A DNA stretch of 64,000 nucleotides, taken from contig OX393567.1 of NCBI GenBank assembly GCA_947652115.1, positions 3,363,938 through 3,427,937 on the forward strand. The letters run 5' to 3'. This document shows positions 59,557-64,000 of this stretch, piece after piece. Made by a program: the position numbers and the translations under genes. The notes below the pieces were generated by a model that made no database searches, was not told the DNA's origin, and saw only the letters and a program-made list of their open reading frames with translations. Every line of letters starts with the position of its first letter. Positions within the stretch are counted from its first letter, which is position 1. The DNA is from Blastomussa wellsi. Lineage: Eukaryota; Cnidaria; Anthozoa; Scleractinia; Plerogyridae.

Positions 59557-61231
59557 GACTTTTTATGCTAATATGCCCAAGGGATTACAGAGGTGGCCTA
59601 GCGGTCATCGTGGCGCGCAACGAGGACAGAAACGTCACCAGAGGTCGAGGGTTCGAGTCTCGCTCATAGGGATTATTCTACAACTGGCTTGGGGGCCGAA
59701 TAATTCCTCCCCGGAGTGGAGATTTGGATCTAAGACTAAGGAATTACTCTCGATCAGGCTTGGGGGCCGGGTAATTCCTCCCCGGAATCCGATTTTTATT
59801 TTTTAAAAACTTTTTTGGGTAAATTTGGGCGTTATTTCCTTTTTTTTTTGCACTGCCTTAATTGGAAGGATATCCAGATTTTATAAAAATTAGGCGGATT
59901 TTACATTTTCTTTTCTTCATTTTGGTAGCGAAAACCTCTGTTTGGTAAAATAAAGATACACTTAATTCGAAAGAAATGCATTTTGTGGAATTTGCAGAAG
60001 AATCTGATGACCAAATAGAAATTCTCTCGTTTCTTTCTTCCAGGAGCTTGAGACCATGCATGGATTTAGGACGCATTCAGGTAAGCTCTCGCGCTCGAAT
60101 TGTCTGTATTTATTAGATGCCATTTCATGACTCCTGCATAAAGAAAAAATTCAGTCAGCTCAACTGGCGGGAATGTTTTGATTGAGCGGCAGAGCATGCA
60201 ACTCCCTCAAGTTCCAACTTTTTGAACCAGCATGTCATTCCGGAAACGAAACACTGTTTCATTTATGAAATAGCTCTTTGTTGCCATTGTTTTGAAATTC
60301 GACAACGCCCGCTAAACTGAAATTGATCTCTAGAATTATTTGTTCTGCCTTCTAAAGGAAACTTGCTGAAGGACATCATTAAGTCCAATGAAGGTGAAAG
60401 TCTAACGATTTGATAGTTATGGGTCGGCTATTATCTTGCCTTAGCAAAGGTCGAACTGGTTGACTCCAATGCACTCCGACTCGTTCCGTCGTGCGAGGCA
60501 AGAAAATGAAGTGCTTGCTTTAGAAGGCAAAGGGCCTTTGGTCACATCAAATACGACTAGTAACCAGACTTATTGCATGATTTGAAAGACGTCTTATCGA
60601 TATTTGGCTTGAACTTGACTGTGGCGAAAGACAAAGGGGGGAGGGAGCTAATCGTACACAAGACTCTTGGTAGTTGAAACAGGGTAACAAAAGCCTGGAA
60701 GATAAAGATCACGAGAATTGAAGAAATATTCTGATAAATCAATAGTATAGTAGTATCAATAGTATTGTACCGGAACGTGAACGGGCTGAGCTGCGGCCGG
60801 TCTTCTGCGACAACTGGATGGTTGACAAACGAACAAGAAGCTTCGAAGGAAAAAAATGGCCGACAAAACAACTCTAACCGAAAATAACGAAATCACACAA
60901 AACGAGAACAAGGTACAAAGGACCCTGAACCAAAAAAATTGCAGGGCCTCCGGCCATACTCTGGTTAGGTCAATGAGCGATGATCTGAGTCAAATGTGTT
61001 TTGATCTCGGACAATGGCCAAGACTTGTGGGATGTGCAGTTTGACTGGCTTTAAACAATTTAACGGAGGCTTAAGAATCCCTGAATTTGAATTATTTTCA
61101 AGGTCTAGATTCTTGCGAAACATTAATCCCACCTAATGAAATTTGAAGTTTGCTGTTTTTAACCCATTTTAACTGTTCTAACAGAGTACGCATTCTCAGT
61201 CACAACCCCTAATTTGCAAACTAAACACACC
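59557..61231 (+). repeat. Array unit 14 (1675 bp, 31-bp deletion class)
   Basis: Private GGAAGGATATCC, AGAAATTCTCTCG and TTTGAACCAG. GAATTGAAGAAATATTC is shared with unit 15. Confidence 0.95.
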
Positions 61232-62906
61232 GACTTTTTATGCTAATATGCCCAAGGGATTACAGAGGTGGCCTAGCGGTCATCGTGGCGCGCAACGAGG
61301 ACAGAAACGTCACCAGAGGTCGAGGGTTCGAGTCTCGCTCATAGGGATTATTCTACAACTGGCTTGGGGGCCGAATAATTCCTCCCCGGAGTGGAGATTT
61401 GGATCTAAGACTAAGGAATTACTCTCGATCAGGCTTGGGGGCCGGGTAATTCCTCCTCGGAATCCGATTTTTATTTTTTAAAAACTTTTTTGGGTAAATT
61501 TGGGCGTTATTTCCTTTTTTTTTTGCACTGCCTTAATTGGTAAGATATACAGATTTTATAAAAATTAGGCGGATTTTACATTTTCTTTTCTTCATTTTGG
61601 TAGCGAAAACCTCTGTTTGGTAAAATAAAGATACACTTAATTCGAAAGAAATGCATTTTGTGGAATTTGCAGAAGAATCTGATGACCAAATAGAAGTTCT
61701 CTCGTTTCTTTCTTCCAGGAGCTTGAGACCATGCATGGATTTAGGACGCATTCAAGTAAGCTCTCGCGCTCGAATTGTCTGTATTTATTAGATGCCATTT
61801 CATGACTCCTGCATAAAGAAAAAATTCAGTCAGCTCAACTGGCGGGAATGTTTTGATTGAGCGGCAGAGCATGCAACTCCCTCAAGTTCCAACTTTTTGA
61901 CCCAGCATGTCATTCCGGAAACGAAACACTGTTTCATTTATGAAATAGCTCTTTGTTGCCATTGTTTTGAAATTCGACAACGCCCGCTAAACTGAAATTG
62001 ATCTCTAGAATTATTTGTTCTGCCTTCTAAAGGAAACTTGCTGAAGGACATCATTAAGTCCAATGAAGGTGAAAGTCTAACGATTTGATAGTTATGGGTC
62101 GGCTATTATCTTGCCTTAGCAAAGGTCGAACTGGTTGACTCCAATGCACTCCGACTCGTTCCGTCGTGCGAGGCAAGAAAATGAAGTGCTTGCTTTAGAA
62201 GGCAAAGGGCCTTTGGTCACATCAAATACGACTAGTAACCAGACTTATTGCATGATTTGAAAGACGTCTTATCGATATTTGGCTTGAACTTGACTGTGGC
62301 GAAAGACAAAGGGGGGAGGGAGCTAATCGTACACAAGACTCTTGGTAGTTGAAACAGGGTAACAAAAGCCTGGAAGATAAAGATCACGAGAATTGAAGAA
62401 ATATTCTGATAAATCAATAGTATAGTAGTATCAATAGTATTGTACCGGAACGTGAACGGGCTGAGCTGCGGCCGGTCTTCTGCGACAACTGGATGGTTGA
62501 CAAACGAACAAGAAGCTTCGAAGGAAAAAAATGGCCGACAAAACAACTCTAACCGAAAATAACGAAATCACACAAAACGAGAACAAGGTACAAAGGACCC
62601 TGAACCAAAAAAATTGCAGGGCCTCCGGCCATACTCTGGTTAGGTCAATGAGCGATGATCTGAGTCAAATGTGTTTTGATCTCGGACAATGGCCAAGACT
62701 TGTGGGATGTGCAGTTTGACTGGCTTTAAACAATTTAACGGAGGCTTAAGAATCCCTGAATTTGAATTATTTTCAAGGTCTAGATTCTTGCGAAACATTA
62801 ATCCCACCTAATGAAATTTGAAGTTTGCTGTTTTTAACCCATTTTAACTGTTCTAACAGAGTACGCATTCTCAGTCACAACCCCTAATTTGCAAACTAAA
62901 CACACC
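61232..62906 (+). repeat. Array unit 15 (1675 bp, 31-bp deletion class)
   Basis: CCTCCTCGGAAT, GATATACAG and CATTCAAGTAAGC are shared only with unit 16. Private GGTAAGATATAC. Confidence 0.95.
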
Positions 62907-64000
62907 GACTTTTTATGCTAATATGCCCAAGGGATTACAGAGGTGGCCTAGCGGTCATCGTGGCGCGCAACGAGGACAGAAACGTCACCAGAGGTCGAGG
63001 GTTCGAGTCTCGCTCATAGGGATTATTCTACAACTGGCTTGGGGGCCGAATAATTCCTCCCCGGAGTGGAGATTTGGATCTAAGACTAAGGAATTACTCT
63101 CGATCAGGCTTGGGGGCCGGGTAATTCCTCCTCGGAATCCGATTTTTATTTTTTAAAAACTTTTTTGGGTAAATTTGGGCGTTATTTCCTTTTTTTTTTG
63201 CACTGCCTTAATTGGAAAGATATACAGATTTTATAAAAATTAGGCGGATTTTACATTTTCTTTTCTTCATTTTGGTAGCGAAAACCTCTGTTTGGTAAAA
63301 TAAAGATACACTTAATTCGAAAGAAATGCATTTTGTGGAATTTGCAGAAGAATCTGATGACCAAATAGAAGTTCTCTCGTTTCTTTCTTCCAGGAGCTTG
63401 AGACCATGCATGGATTTAGGACGCATTCAAGTAAGCTCTCGCGCTCGAATTGTCTGTATTTATTAGATGCCATTTCATGACTCCTGCATAAAGAAAAAAT
63501 TCAGTCAGCTCAACTGGCGGGAATGTTTTGATTGAGCGGCAGAGCATGCAACTCCCTCAAGTTCCAACTTTTTGACCCAGCATGTCATTCCGGAAACGAA
63601 ACACTGTTTCATTTATGAAATAGCTCTTTGTTGCCATTGTTTTGAAATTCGACAACGCCCGCTAAACTGAAATTGATCTCTAGAATTATTTGTTCTGCCT
63701 TCTAAAGGAAACTTGCTGAAGGACATCATTAAGTCCAATGAAGGTGAAAGTCTAACGATTTGATAGTTATGGGTCGGCTATTATCTTGCCTTAGCAAAGG
63801 TCGAACTGGTTGACTCCAATGCACTCCGACTCGTTCCGTCGTGCGAGGCAAGAAAATGAAGTGCTTGCTTTAGAAGGCAAAGGGCCTTTGGTCACATCAA
63901 ATACGACTAGTAACCAGACTTATTGCATGATTTGAAAGACGTCTTATCGATATTTGGCTTGAACTTGACTGTGGCGAAAGACAAAGGGGGGAGGGAGCTA
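62907..64000 (+). repeat. Array unit 16 (partial, 1094 bp in window)
   Basis: Cut by the window edge before the ATG frame. It follows unit 15 at its diagnostic sites, showing that the array goes on to the right. Confidence 0.95.

Larger units (their letters stand above)
37592..64000 (+). repeat. Tandem array of a ~1.7 kb unit (15 full + 1 partial copies)
   Basis: Head-to-tail copies start at 37592, 39296, 41001, 42677, 44355, 46034, 47742, 49417, 51122, 52828, 54534, 56208, 57882, 59557, 61232 and 62907. The left edge is sharp: GACTTTTTATGCTAAT begins the first unit after unrelated sequence. The right edge lies outside the window. Units are 1674-1708 bp. Length classes come from a 31-bp deletion (units 7 and 11-16) or from paired 6- and 26-bp deletions near the unit end (units 3-5), plus poly-T variation. 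Within a unit, in order: tRNA-like head with two copies of a 30-bp GC-rich motif, T-runs, a 37-nt spliceable cassette, about 800 bp of unassigned sequence, an ATG-started 62-codon frame, and a tail to the next unit. No transposase, reverse transcriptase or known gene is recognised. Confidence 0.97.

Noticed and set aside
37592..64000. CRISPR array or rDNA/histone repeat
   Set aside because: The period is about 1.7 kb with no short repeat-spacer pattern. I saw no 18S/28S, 5.8S or histone coding sequence in the unit, and the host is eukaryotic.

Overview
The window looks like nuclear DNA of an invertebrate animal, most likely a cnidarian and probably a stony coral. It has intron-rich genes with GT-AG junctions and clear metazoan homologues (HORMAD, NAP1-like, two tetraspanins). 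The introns are crowded with short foldback/MITE-like elements and tRNA-derived SINEs of kinds I recall from coral and anemone assemblies. The phylum assignment is inference, not measurement.

Left third, 1-21 kb. Nine exons of a HORMA-domain meiotic protein (HORMAD1-like) run on the minus strand from 2106 to 218; the gene continues off the left edge and its N-terminus is missing. A 200-N assembly gap sits at 2230-2429. Just right of it, four plus-strand exons (2729-6455) encode the C-terminal half of a tetraspanin whose first three membrane segments are missing. An intergenic stretch of about 2 kb follows. Then a complete 19-coding-exon nucleosome assembly protein 1-like gene runs on the minus strand (20384-8557), and every exon junction keeps phase.

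Middle, 21-37.6 kb. The NAP1-like gene and a complete second tetraspanin (plus strand, CDS 23764-34953) are divergent and appear to share a promoter region around 21.5-21.9 kb. The second tetraspanin has a duplicated terminal coding exon (34888-34953 and 35437-35502), which would give two C-terminal tails. Its introns hold a 95-99 bp minisatellite, SINEs and several MITEs. About 2 kb without genes, including a clean MITE with a TAATA target duplication, leads to the array.

Right 41% of the window, 37592-64000. This is a head-to-tail tandem array of a unit of about 1.7 kb: fifteen full copies and one truncated by the window edge. Each unit opens with a degenerate Leu/Ser-type tRNA-like sequence with a perfect Pol III box A, a near-perfect box B and T-runs downstream. 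Each complete unit also carries a 37-nt cassette bounded by strong splice sites and a conserved ATG opening a 62-codon frame. Shared indels and substitutions show at least three unit classes, a duplicated dimer, and very recent spreading toward the right. I recognise no known gene or transposon protein in the unit; it is the best candidate here for something undescribed.
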